Origin: Cruorifilaria tuberocauda
Taxonomy: Eukaryota > Nematoda > Chromadorea > Rhabditida > Onchocercidae
DNA: 36,526 nt
NCBI GenBank assembly: GCA_013365365.1
Contig: JABVXU010000535.1
Location: 1-36,526 of the forward strand
Reading direction: 5' to 3'
Positions 10,931-22,667 of this stretch are shown in pieces. Below the pieces are notes generated by a model. It worked only from the letters and a program-made list of their open reading frames with translations. It had not been told where the DNA came from and ran no database searches. The position numbers and the translations under genes were made by a program. Each line of letters opens with the position of its first letter. Positions within the stretch are counted from its first letter, which is position 1.

Positions 10931-11850
10931 TGGCAAAGTAAAACCTGATTGCTGATAAGATGATTCTTTTCTACTCTTTCCTGACATCGGAATCATTAAA
11001 TTATCATTTCTAAACCGGTTTCAGACAAATTATCATTTTAAAAGAAATAGTTATTACAACTGGAGTATTGTAATAAATTTAAAAAATGTATACGTTGAGA
11101 TAAAAAAAACAGTAAGGAAGATTTTAGTATGAATTTTGTGCTATCAAAATGATAACGGTTTAAATTTGACAAAATTATTGATCTATCAAGCTTATCAATG
11201 AAATAAAAAATTCGAATAAATGTATTAAATATAAATCGATAAATAAGACTGATATACTGAACAAGTATTGCCGTATTATGTAAATGGTTTTAGGAAGATC
11301 CCAGAAGTTTCTCTTTTTTTTTGCTGATCTATAATCATATTACATATTATCATATAGTGTTAAGGATTATCATATACTGTTAAGCGAGTAATTAGAATTC
11401 TAAGGAATACCTTCTTTTGTTGTTTGATATAATTCTGAAACAGATGTTTCATTTGTTTATTATCTTTCTATTTGTTTATTCATTACTAAACTAATCATAT
11501 CACTTATCAGGCAAGAAGAATTTTATCACTCGTCTTTTTGGCACTGTATTGATTACTATTTATTTGATGGTTTTTCAAGCTTTGTAAGGTTCCATGAAAA
11601 AAAAAAGAAAAAAAATTAGTCTTTGAAATTTGATTTAAACTTCTATCTCTGAATTCTAACTCTTTCCTTTAATAAAATTAATCTTTCTTCTAACCTTTAA
11701 CCTTCTTCTTATTTTGTTTCTCGGTAATCATCGAAAAAAAATATTCATCAAGACATATTATTGGGTAAATATAATTCATCGCTCTTCTAGACTATCATTA
11801 TCATTATCATTATTATCATATTATCATAATCATTATCATTATATTATTTT
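10931..11850. other. Upstream region of ANKS3
   Basis: A+T-rich DNA with no gene seen. The last ~60 bases before the acceptor consist of ATCATT/ATTATC repeats (about 11795-11855). Confidence 0.6.
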
Positions 11851-11865
11851 ATCATTTACTTTCAG
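11851..11865 (+). promoter_or_regulatory. Probable SL trans-splice acceptor, ANKS3
   Basis: The 3' splice site ATTTACTTTCAG ends at 11865, nine bases before the ATG at 11875. No upstream exon in frame is apparent. Such short distances are typical of nematode SL-spliced mRNAs. Confidence 0.65.
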
Positions 11866-11874
11866 ATTACAGTT

Positions 11875-14800
11875 ATGACAAGCGCTGTACGTTCAGTACG
11901 TTTCAGTGATGATTTACCACGAGTATCACATAACAGTACAGCGGGAAAAAAGTTAATTGAATCATATGAAGAAACTCCGGATACACCGATACAACTTCCA
12001 CGGGTTTACGATGATGCTCTTTACAGTCCATATGATGTTTATACTGCAGCTAGTATTGGTGATATACCGGTGATTCAGGTATACTTTTTTATTATCATAT
12101 CACTGATAATACTCTATCAAATGAATGTTAATTCAAATAACTTAAATTATAATATAAAAATAAATGATAACATCAGGATAAATTATTGAACGAATAAAAT
12201 ATTATATAAACAAGTATGCGATCATGTAGAGTTAATTCAAGTATTTTAATTTTAATTTCCAATTTAATTACCATTTAATCACCAATTTTAATTATCATAA
12301 TTACCAGTTTTAACTTTTTAATTGTAAGTAATGAAGTAAAAGTTAAAATATTGATAGTAAAAAAGGTAAAATCACTGAATATATCTTATTAGTATCTTAT
12401 TGATATCTTATCAGCATGTTGTTGAAGTAAAAGTTAAAATATTAACCATAGTTTGTTTTTCTTTCTTAAGAAACTACTAGTATTAAATAAAATGAAAGAA
12501 CAGGTATCATTTCCAAATTATCATTTTTAGGCTCAATTAGAGACAGGTTTTGATGCAAATCGTTTAAATGGAAGTGGTTGGAGTTCGTTAATGTATGCAG
12601 CTTATCTTGGACATGAAGCAGTTTGTGCATTATTACTTAAATCAGGTGCTTTGGTAGATTTATGTAATGCAAATGGACAAACAGCTCTAATGCTTGCTGC
12701 TACATGTGGAAATTTATCGGTTGTATGCTTTCATCAAAACTTTTAATTAAATTAAGAAATTAGAATTTTTCTCACAAAGATTTTTCTTCAATCAAAATTT
12801 CAAACAGAATTTAAAACGCAATTTTGATTATTCAAAGAAAAAAAAGTTATTTTAATAATTTATTTTACAACTTAACTATTCTATTCTTTATTTTATTGCT
12901 ATAAAGTAACAATTATAATCCTTTAAAAATTAGAAATTAAAACCTGGAAGTTATAATCTTTTAAAAAATTTAGAATTTTGTTTTTTTTTTTGGTATTTTC
13001 TTTAGCGAAATAGTTTTTCCTGATATTTCTATGTTGTATAGCTAATTCTATTATCTAATTTAATAGTATCATTTAGTGATAAGTGATAGAGTTAATTTTT
13101 GGATCATCATATCCAGTAATCTTTTTTTAATAATTTGAAAATATTTTTCTTTAATGAAAAATGAGAATTATATATTAATTATTAAGTTAGTTGAATTTTT
13201 TTGTTTCAGGTACGATTATTAATACGAAAAGATGCTGTAATTGATAAGCAAGATAAAATGGGTGATACAGCACTTGCTTATGCAACTGCATGTTCACAAG
13301 CTGGCATTGCAGAAGCTTTGCTGGATAATGGAGCTAATCCGAATATTCCAAATTTGCACGGTATGACGCCAACGTTAACTGCATGTTCCATTGGACATGA
13401 ACTTACGTTACTTGCACTCTTGCAAAATGTATGTTTCACGTCTTTTCTTCTATTTCTTTTGTTTTAATAAGTGATTTTGACGGGTAAAAAATTAAATTAA
13501 TAAGCGAATTAATAATTAAATTAGCAAGCTTCAATTCATAAATCCTATCTGTAATATTGTAATTTCATACTATTCACTATAAAATTCTTTTCCTTCTTTT
13601 TTTTTTGAAAAGTAAAATTGAATGATAATAATTCCGTCTTATCATTTATCTATGATTGTATTTAATGTTCAATTATTTAATTCTAGTTAGTATTTAATTA
13701 ATATTTAGTAATAACTGCATTTAATATCTAATAATAATTGTATTTAATATTTAATAAAATTATCACGATAAAATCGATATAAAGAAACACTGGAAATGAA
13801 GTGAGTAAATGTCATGTCACATTCACCATAAAATTCTTTTCCTCTTTTTTTTTGGAGAATAAAATTGATTGATAATAATTCTCACCTTATCATTTATCTA
13901 TCATTACACTTAATATTTAGTTCTAATTAATGTTAAGTACTTAATAACGAATATTTAATAATTAATACCTAATATTTAATAGTTATCACTATGCAATCAT
14001 ATAAAGAAATTCTAGAGATGAAGTGGATATTTTGATTTATTATAATTTATCCTGATAATGATTACGTGTAAAAGAATTTCAATGAATATTTCATATAATA
14101 ATTAGTTTTAATTTCATTAATTATTTCAAATGTTTCTCAAAAAACTTTTTTCTTATTCGTTTATTGTTATTATTATTTAGAAAAAAAAAACTTTTTTTAA
14201 ATTTTTCTTCCGCTATTTATTGATATTTAAACATTTTAATAAAAATGATAAGAATAATTGTTTTTGTCTTTCTTGTCTTATCGTATTCGTATTGGATCGA
14301 TTACAATTGGAAAAATATTTCTTTCTTTTATCAACCAAAATTTTTATTTTGAAATATTTTAAATTAAGAAGGGAAAGAAATGAAATAGAAGAAACGATGA
14401 TAATTCCTTATTTCTCTCCCCTTTTCATTTTAACGTTGGAAAACTTTAAATAATCTTTCTTTTATCATTCTGATAACGATCATGCAAACATCAAATTCAT
14501 TAAGTTTAAAACCTTAAAACTTCATTAATTAAACAACTACGATGAAATACAACATACTGCTATATACCAACTTTTTAAACTTTTCAAATTTTTAACTTTT
14601 TAAAATTAATTTTTGTAGTTATTATTTTGAAATTTTCTAGTCAAGGTATTTCATTTTAATAAAAAATTATGATTATTGAAAATGGATCACTAGAGAGATA
14701 AGATTGAAAATTTTAAATAAGCTATGAAAATATCTGAAGGTTAGGTTTTTTCCAAACTGTCGATAGTTTTAAGCGATTGATGATCGAGTCTTCGAAAATT

Positions 14801-16961
14801 TCGATACTTTCACTCATTTTGGCGTTCTCATTTTGCAATCATGAAAATAATGATTATCATTCTGACGTTAGTTTTAGGTATGACCTTAGTATACTATGAT
14901 AACGAACAGATAAGTTTATCATTTACGATTTTTTGCAAGTCCTCTCTTATCTTGGCCAACTTTCATTTTAAATTGTTTCTGTTGATAGTATATTTCAGGA
15001 TGGTAACCCGAAATTAAAGAATGCAAAAGGTGAAGATGGTGAAGCTTTAGCTTTTGATAATCCAAAAACTCTAGCCATTTTAAGAGATCCTCCTCGGGTA
15101 TAATATTTAATTTTATGATTGAATATTAGGATTATGATTAATATTATGATTAAATATTAAATATTCATTGATCTATTCATAAATCTTGTAAATTTGAATT
15201 TTATAAAATTCTTCAATTATTTTATCCATTACAATAATCAAATGTAAATTCATGTTTAGTCGAAAATTTTCGAATTTAATTTAATCGTTCATTCATCACT
15301 AAATTTTTATTTCAGAATATGATTATTAGAGATAATTGGATGAATCAGGAATAAATGAATATCCAAAGCAGTTTTTGAACTTCAATAATTGAATGTCTAA
15401 AACAGATTTTTGAATTTCGATGTTAAGCTTTATATATTTCAAATAAATATTAAGTTTTTTCTTTAGAGTAAAAGGAAGAAAAATAGTCCAGAAAAGAAAA
15501 AAATGGAAGTGAATTCATTGACGGAATTACTATCGCGCCTTAAATTAGAAAAATATATTGAAATATTTGAAAATGAAAATATTGATTTAAATCTATTTTT
15601 GGAACTTAATGATTCTGATCTTACGGAGATTGGTATCAAGGTATGTTTGTAATCATTTTTCGTATAACTTTAAGTGAAATATAAATTGACTACAAATATT
15701 ACATTTTAAGGGAATTTATAATTCAGGTTTTTTTTTCGCTTCTTTCTCATTAATTTTAATATTATACTTACTTCATATCTTACGTTTTAGTTATTGTAAG
15801 TAAAAGTTAACAATGAAACTTTAGGCGTTTGGTCCACGTAAGAAAATGTTAAATGTTATCCAACAGTATCGAACAAATGGATCGCTTATTATTTGTACAA
15901 ATGATACGAAATCAACAACTCCTTGTTCTTATGCTGAGGAAAGAAAACAATCAGAATCACGTTCGCAACAGGTCAGAAGGTCATTAATTATCACGAAGAA
16001 TTCTATGTGATAATTAACCTTTTAAGTTTAATTTATTTCTTTATAATTTTTATTTTAAGATAATTCCTTTTGAAGCATATAAACGTAATCATCTTGCCTT
16101 TAGAAAAATAGCAAAGAAGTTTCAATAGTTTTAGAAAAATAAATAAGAAAGAAGATATATAGAAAATTCTTTCAAAAGAATTTTCATTTCTCTCTTTTTT
16201 GTTTTGCATAAACTATGGAAGAAAAGGTAACGAATTATTGACAGGTAACAAATGAATTAATGGAATGTCAACAACGTTTAGCAGAATGTCAACAAGAATT
16301 AAAACAAGCACGAAGTTTGTTAAACGAACATCGTTTAACACTAAATTCCATTTCGGAAGCTTGTCGACATTCACGAAAAATAGCTTACACTATGCTTCAA
16401 GTTAGTTAGTATCTTTGATTAAATTTATTAAAGTAATTAAAAATTTTAATGATCAGAGAAAAAAATTCTCCTTTATACTTAATTTTAGTTTTTCATTTAT
16501 TTGATGATATTATTATTACATATTATTATCATTATTATATACCTTTACCAAATATTCTATTTATTGTTTATATTCTCTCTCACAAAATAGTTTGTTTACT
16601 CCACTATTCATTAATTACACTTAATTAATGATTAAATGCCATCGATAGCATCGAGAAATTTTTCAGTAAATAAGTACTCAGTGCAAAATAGTGTCTATTA
16701 CTTCTACAAATAACAATAAACGAAAAATGATAAGCTTTTTTCTGCATGTGACCTTTGACTTATAATTGCACAATATTTCTCAATTAATTTGTACCTTTAA
16801 TTTTTACACTTTAGAATTTAATTTTCTTAAATAAAAAAAGTTTTTGTTAGGAAATTCGACAAACAAATGGTACAGATAACGCTTTGGAAAAGGATATACT
16901 TGCGATTATCAAAAATATCGATAATATACTGATGAAAATGCTTGAACTTTCATCACAGTAA
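11875..16961 (+). CDS. ANKS3: ANKS3-like ankyrin-repeat and SAM-domain protein
   Basis: Eight exons: 11875-12078, 12531-12722, 13210-13428, 14999-15097, 15467-15640, 15825-15971, 16245-16400 and 16851-16961; 433 aa. All seven introns are phase 0. Residues about 56-238 form five good ankyrin repeats (YTAASIGD, GWSSLMYAAYLGHE, GQTALMLAATCGN, GDTALAYATACS, GMTPTLTACSIGHE) and a degenerate sixth. A short Lys-rich linker (about 239-253) leads to a SAM domain at about 254-312 (LTELLSRLKLEKYIEIFE ... DLTEIGIKAFGPRKKM), followed by a Gln/Glu/Leu coiled coil to the end. Order and motifs match vertebrate ANKS3 (its SAM has DLKEIGITLFGPKRKM), a scaffold that binds BICC1, ANKS6 and NEK kinases in cilia-linked complexes. 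The ankyrin-SAM linker is far shorter than in vertebrates. The exon 2 donor is set at GTT|GTATGC because this preserves the repeat register. Confidence 0.92.
13429..14998 (+). other. ANKS3 intron 3, longest intron
   Basis: About 1.57 kb. It contains a diverged tandem duplication (separate entry). The 77-codon plus-strand ORF at 14220-14453 lies inside and has no recognisable feature. Confidence 0.85.
13566..14030. repeat. Diverged ~240 bp tandem duplication in ANKS3 intron 3
   Basis: Copy 1 (about 13566-13805) and copy 2 (about 13822-14030) share, in order, CACTATAAAATTCTTTTCC / CACCATAAAATTCTTTTCC, a T-run, AAATTGA-TGATAATAATTC, CTTATCATTTATCTAT, TTTAATATTTAATA and ATATAAAGAAA followed by GATGAAGT or AATGAAGT. 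Confidence 0.8.
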
Positions 16962-17452
16962 TGTTTATTTGCTCAATTTGTTTTCTTTCTTAGCAATGAA
17001 AGATTATTTTAAGATTTTTAAAACTTTTTAAACAATACTTTCATGATTCAATATAATTTACCTGATTGATTGTAATACCTGGTTGATTATAAAGAAAAAA
17101 AAAGTGGAAAAATTGTGCGAATATAAGAGACAGTGGTCTACGTATTTCTGTAGTACTTTTTTCCATATCTTTTTGTAGTTTAATTTTGATAAACTTTTCT
17201 GCAATAGAAGTTTATCTATTCGATTTAAGGAAAAGGAAGCATACAGAAATTATTAAATTTCTCTAAAAAGATCTAATTTGCTATTTTCGAAAAACTTTCC
17301 TGATCTTCGTCAGAAAGTTAGGCTATTTATGAGAAATTGTTTCTTATTTTCATCTCTTTCCTGACAATATATTTATTTATAAGCTTTTCAAATAGAAACA
17401 TTTTATGCGCATGGATTGAATTTCAACATGTTTATCTCTGTAATTTTGTTCG

Positions 17453-17458
17453 AATAAA
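17453..17458 (+). terminator. Candidate poly(A) signal for ANKS3
   Basis: AATAAA about 490 bases after the ANKS3 stop. Further AATAAA copies lie at 17644-17656, so the real 3' end is uncertain. Confidence 0.3.
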
Positions 17459-17566
17459 TACCAAGATAAATTTATGCCTTTGTTTCATTCATTCACAGAA
17501 AAATCTGATATTTTGAAATCACCTTCAAACCTATTTAATATTTTTTATCGAATGGAAAAGCCTACT

Positions 17567-17744
17567 TCACACTTGTCCACCGATAAAGTTCGCAGCAGCA
17601 AGATTCCCCACAATTATAGGATCATCTTTAGAAGGATAACAAGCAATAAATAAATAAACACACAAATTAAATAGAACTAGATCTAAATGTTGCAACACTG
17701 ATGTACTAATATTCACTTCAAAATATTGCTTAGTGTATGGTTTT
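17567..17744 (-). other. Unassigned open exon-like segment (minus), downstream of CCZ1
   Basis: After an AG at 17745-17746, the minus strand is open for 58 codons to a TGA at 17567-17569. It begins KPYTKQYFEVN, has a hydrophobic middle (LVLFNLCVYLFIA), and ends Asn-Leu-Ala-Ala-Ala-Asn-Phe-Ile-Gly-Gly-Gln-Val. Composition is protein-like, but I do not recognise a family. The plus strand also has a strong acceptor (TTCATTCATTCACAG, ending near 17500) followed by an open frame to 17653, so only one of the two is likely real. A minus-strand ORF at 17858-18092 lies just upstream, and no phase-consistent join was established. Confidence 0.3.
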
Positions 17745-18092
17745 CTAATTCCAGTTATATTTTTCGATCAAGTTGTTTCGTTAATTCCGTTCTTGTTATA
17801 TATGAAAAAAGTAATTGGAGTTATAACAACAATGCTGCATAATCATTAGTACTAATATCATAGCCCGGAAAGCAAAATTTCAAAGACAATTTCATTTTCC
17901 AAAGAAGTGTATTCTATAGTTGTAATAAGACATAATTCCACTCTTCCAACATGTAAGGTAAATCGAGAAATAACATCACAGAACTGACAACATGTTAAAT
18001 TTTTATATTTTAAGTGGAATGAGAACAGCACAATAGAGAAATTAGTATATGAATGAATGTATAAAAATAAAGCGGCAAGGCAAAGTTCATTA

Positions 18093-21000
18093 TTAAAACA
18101 GAAATACAGCATCAAAGTTAATTTTGATAATATCATTAACATACTGTTGCACTTCGGATGGTGTAGTAAGTGTAGTACTTCGTAATATGAGCAGCAAAAA
18201 TCGTTTGTTTACTTTCTTGATAACAAGCCACCAATCAGTATCTAATTTAACTGATGTTTCACCAAAATCATTGCTTTCTAAGAATTCATCAAATACATCA
18301 CAAGCCGCCCTAAAGTATAAACTAAAAACTAGAAGATATCAAAATTTCTAAAAATTATGAAATACTGAAAACTCATTAAAAGGAAAAAACTTAAAAAAAT
18401 AAAATAGCCTTCATTTTGTCATTTGAAAAGAAAACGAAAGAAAACACTCAACTTACTTATACACTGAAGACGGTATGGAAGGAAGATTTGAACTGCGACT
18501 AGATTCGATATTTTCTGCAAGACTCGTCTTAATACTCATACTTTCCGGATTGAAATATACAAAATGAAATTCATTTTCCTTTCTTGATATATCATTCATG
18601 GTACCATATGATTCAGCCACAAGAGACGCTAAGGAAATCAATTCCGGTCCAAGATATTCATCTAACCGTTGCAGAAATTCGGCATCAACACTTTTCTGAC
18701 TGAACATGCAAACTGTGGCGTTCAAAGCACGATAAACGATCTAAATTGAAAAAAATTTGAATTTATTGAAAGAGTTTTGAGCCACAGAAGGGAGAATGTG
18801 GAAAGGAATAAATAAAATACTTCCCTTTCTTAGTATAATATTAACTTAAAATATAATGATGATATAAAATACCAGACAAATAATCAATACGATGTATTAT
18901 AAAAATAACCATTTCATAAGGTACAAGTCTCAGTTCGTTATTATCATCACATAAATAAATAACCGGTAATTTGGTATCACATTTGTCATTAGTCGAAGAA
19001 TTTTTGACCGGCACCGTTGAACCCGTTAAAAATTTTCCTCGGGAGATCGAGCCCCTCCTGTAATTATGAATTGGATGGACTAATGTCTATCTGATTCCAA
19101 AGCAGTCTAACAATTCAATGCATTTCGATTTCCAAAATTTTTTGTGTTTAAAGAATGAGATTGGACTGCTTAGCACATTCTAAATTCGCCTTATCAATAG
19201 TATAATAAGAAAAATAATTTAGCAGTTCATGCTATCCAACTAAAATCCAATGTTTCGAGTTACCTTTTCCTTCTTATAAGATCAGAAAAGAAAAGCTTCA
19301 ACCTAAAAGAGGAGTGGTTATAAGTGAGAGCAAACCTGCTACATTTTTCAGGTTGCAATTCTTCTTTCAACGATCTGCTGAGAAGATGTTGCGTGAGGTA
19401 TCGATAAAGTATAGGTAGGTCAGTTTTAGAAACACTATAGGTTATCAGGCGTTCCTGATAAAAGAACATAGTCTTCGAAATCTGAGGGAAAGTTTCTACT
19501 ACATCATCCAGAAGATTCTCAATTCGTAAATAATTTATACTATCTAAAGATAGATAATCAACACCGCAAAACACATCCAGTAAAGGCATCTGCAAAGTTA
19601 TAATATTTAGATGTTGAAAGATAAATGAATACTGTTCTAATGAAATGATATATATGTTTTAATGATGCGAAAAGAGAAATTATTCAATTCAAAATGACTA
19701 CTAATTGGTCTCTTATTCCTTTTGGTGTCTTAGTACTGATAAGAATGATCTTAAAGCAATTAATGCCAATATAACAATTCAGACTATCTAGATATGAATA
19801 TAGTACAAAAAAAAATATAAATCGACTCTACTTGACTCTACTTCCTTTTGTTACCTCTTAAATTAGCTAGTCTAGTACTGATAACTACTTAAACAGTTCT
19901 TAGGTTTAAAATACAGCTTACACGATGGAGACGAAGTTGTGGAAGATAACGTGAGAAGAAATATTCCAAACGATCCTTCAAATGCGTAGAATTACCTGCC
20001 TGTAGAAGTCGAGAAAATTGACCAAAAAATAAACGAAACATTTTGTAAGCCGTTATTAATACTGCTTTGATAGCTGATCCCCGTATAGTGTAATCCTCAT
20101 TAATACTAAGTTCTCTAAAATAAGATTTCGTAAAAAAAAATACGCACGATCTGATAATTTAAATTCAACTATTTTTTAATTAAAATAATTTGAAGTGTTT
20201 TCTCACAGCAGTTACATGTATATTGTGCAGAAATTTCAAGAATTTGACTTTTTGGATACACCAATTTTTACTTCATCTATTGGACAAGGCTTGATGATGT
20301 AACAGTTTTCTAGTAAACTAATAATCTCTATATATTAACAACTAATAACTATGTGGACTATTTCTGTGTTTCATGAATTGTTCTTCCACTTGATATGGGC
20401 AAACAAGAATGATTTCACAAAAGATTTAGTGAGAAAATAAAAGGACCTCCAAAAAAATTTTGGAAGATTCACGGTAAAATATCGCAATCAGATTATTTAT
20501 ATCAAATGAACATATAATTCCTGATTTCTATATGCGAAGTCTTTTCATCTGAATAGCTTAATCAAAATTTTCTGCAAGAAAATAATCAAGTCATTAGTAA
20601 CTACATTTAAATATCGAAAAATCTATCCAAAACTAGATTGTATTCTCAGCATTCACATTCAATCGTAAACTAAATAAATAACGCGAAATTAAGTATAAAT
20701 ATAATTAAGTAATTAAGTAAAAAATATTTTATTTGAAATCTGAGAAACATCGTATTCTTATATTTAAAAGAAAATTGAATGAAATTACATCATTTACTGA
20801 AAGAGAATGGAAATAAAAATTAGAGACACCCACGCTACAATTTATCATTTATCATTTCAATTATTTCAACAGTTATTTTCTGTACTTTTAAGGATTACTG
20901 CTTTTGGTAAAACAATGGGTATCTTAAATTTTCTTCTCTCTATCTCATATAGAACAACACTCACTTGTTTATACCGGCTCCCACAATAAATTTGCCAGAT

Positions 21001-21501
21001 TCTACCTGAATATACACATGTAACTGCTTGGAAGTATTCACATAACGATATTCAAATTCCGATTCGTCCTTCTTCTCCGTGAAATTTTCGGTGAAATTAA
21101 CAACCGCTTCCGCGAAACCTGTAATCTGCGTCTGAAAAAATCATAAATTATTATCACTTCTGCATACTTTGGATGTATCTAAGAAAAGAATTTATCGATA
21201 GTATCGATTAAAGCCAAATCAAAAGAAGCAAATTATGAAAGTTTCTTGAAAAATTCTTAAATAGTAACAATAACAATATTCATAAAAACAAAAAAAAATT
21301 CACCTGTTTTTCCACTGATTCATTTTTTGAACTATTGAAATAAAAAACTCGTTCACTTTCTTTCCCTTCAATACGTCCGGAATCAGGATGTGCAACGAAG
21401 ATAAAATCGAATACATCGATAAAATGACAAGCATTGCTCTTGCCTTTAGCACTTGTTGGACTACTGAATAGAAAATTTCCGGAAAATGTTGATGGATTCA
21501 T
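18093..21501 (-). CDS. CCZ1: CCZ1, subunit of the MON1-CCZ1 RAB7 exchange factor
   Basis: Seven exons: 21501-21304, 21131-20965, 20114-19922, 19589-19336, 19057-18925, 18740-18457 and 18309-18093. All phases close; 481 aa, essentially the vertebrate length. With MON1, CCZ1 activates RAB7 in the early-to-late endosome switch and on autophagosomes. Recognisable blocks: an N-terminal longin region with FDFIFVAHPDSGRIEGKE; LKDRLEYFFSRYLPQLRLHR followed by PLLDVFCGVDYLSLDSINYL; ILYRYLTQHLL; GKFLTG; ELRLIVYRALNATVCMF; LGPELISLAS; FVYFNPESMS; DWWLVIKK; and a C-terminus ending FDAVFLF, parallel to human FNNIFFLD. The exon 5 donor is placed at CTT|GTACCT because this gives an ungapped match. The gene converges with ANKS3. 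The leader carries two minimal uORFs. Confidence 0.95.
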
Positions 21502-21529
21502 TCACAACATGAACACAAAATTAAGGCAT
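21502..21529 (-). promoter_or_regulatory. Two minimal uORFs in the CCZ1 leader
   Basis: Between the probable trans-splice site (exon from 21535) and the CCZ1 ATG lie ATGCCTTAA (21529-21521) and ATGTTGTGA (21510-21502). Each is Met, one residue, stop. The second stop directly abuts the CCZ1 start, giving TGAATG, an arrangement suited to termination-reinitiation. Confidence 0.6.
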
Positions 21530-21535
21530 CGTTGA

Positions 21536-21553
21536 CTGAAATACAGAAATATA
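21536..21553 (-). promoter_or_regulatory. Probable SL trans-splice acceptor, CCZ1
   Basis: The minus strand reads TATTTCTGTATTTCAG, a near-ideal nematode 3' splice site, 34 bases upstream of the CCZ1 ATG. No upstream in-frame exon was seen. Confidence 0.65.
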
Positions 21554-22085
21554 ATATGTAAACATTTAAGTAGAATTAAACTTTGAAATTCGAAGAAAAA
21601 AACTAGAAAATGAAATGTTGATAAGATGATGTTAATAAACATTAAACTATCATATATGATAAAGTGAGAAATTCAGGAAAAAAGAAGACCAGAATAGCAA
21701 TTGTATCCATTTCAGGTGTTGCAAGTTGTGCACTGGAAGAATCTCTTCCATTTTATTACAAAGGAGAGCGAAACCGATTCGACCAATAACAGATAATAGC
21801 TGATCCATCGGGACCAGTAGGAATTTGTTGATCGCAAACTCAAACTTGGCTTTCTTGAAGAGCTCTTCGCTTCTATTCCTTTTTTGATACTTTCTAACTC
21901 ACTTCCTGAGCATAGCACAATATTATCAACGTGTAAATTATTTGCAAATTTTATTGGCAATTTCGAGTTTTCTTTATTCTACAGATATCTAATGAAAGCT
22001 AATGATAACAGAACTGTTGCAAAACGAAACGTAACCAGGTTTTCTGAAGTACCTTCCTTCGTTATCTTTTAGGTACAAAACCTAG
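21554..22085. other. Region upstream of CCZ1, no supported gene
   Basis: Overlapping ORFs lie on both strands (minus 21712-21960, plus 21884-22072), without splice context or recognisable domains. Base composition becomes more balanced from about 21700, as may be expected near a promoter. Confidence 0.4.
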
Positions 22086-22376
22086 TGTACTCCATCCCTC
22101 CATTTCAAACCAACCGGTAAAAATGCCTTCTCTTTATCAATCATCACCGATAATATCCTTCTGTTTCCGGATTTACCCTCCACCAAGATTATCCGTAATG
22201 GTCTACGTCACACCATTACACTGAAAACGGTTCGATGTCACGTTGCGACATTCCGCTACGGCAGAACGAATTAGGAAATGTGTTTAAAAGCGTACGAAGC
22301 GTACATCTTCCGTTTGATGGCTTTCCGGATGTCGGAAGAGGTAGACAAGAGATTAAAAGAATTCCTGATCAGTTAA
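22086..22376 (+). pseudogene. Long plus-strand frame with a single internal TAG
   Basis: From 22086 to the TAA at 22374-22376 the frame is open for 96 codons except one TAG at 22272-22274; the minus strand is repeatedly closed. This patch is clearly richer in G+C and CpG than its flanks. The part after the TAG begins MCLKAYEAYIFRLMAFRM and is helical in character. I recognise no family. It may be a decayed gene or element fragment, an exon pair with an unseen intron, or a promoter-type CpG-rich patch with a chance open frame. Confidence 0.25.
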
Positions 22377-22596
22377 TTTAACTAAATTATTCAAGTGAAT
22401 CAGGAAATGAAGGAGAAAAGATACGCGGTACGTTTGATGTGAAGGAAAGTGGAAATTATTAGTGTATTATTATGTTGCATAGAATAAGTCAAAGCTCCAA
22501 TTCTGAACGTATTCATGGACATATTCAACTTCAGAAGTATTAATGGATCAATCTTAGATCATATTTTCTCAATCCACTTTCTTTATCTATTAATTG

Positions 22597-22667
22597 ACGT
22601 GACATATGGCGTGAAACGTACATTTACTTTTCGCTTTGATGCGTGTGTCGTGACACGTACATACACT
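22597..22667. repeat. CpG-bearing direct repeat pair
   Basis: CGTGAAACGTACATTTAC (22610-22627) recurs as CGTGACACGTACATACAC (22649-22666), 39 bases later. GACGTGACATATGGCGTGA precedes the first copy. It could be a tandem transcription-factor site upstream of CCZ1 or a local duplication. Confidence 0.6.

Noticed and set aside
18124..18351. 75-codon plus-strand ORF.
   Set aside because: Antisense shadow of the last CCZ1 exon.
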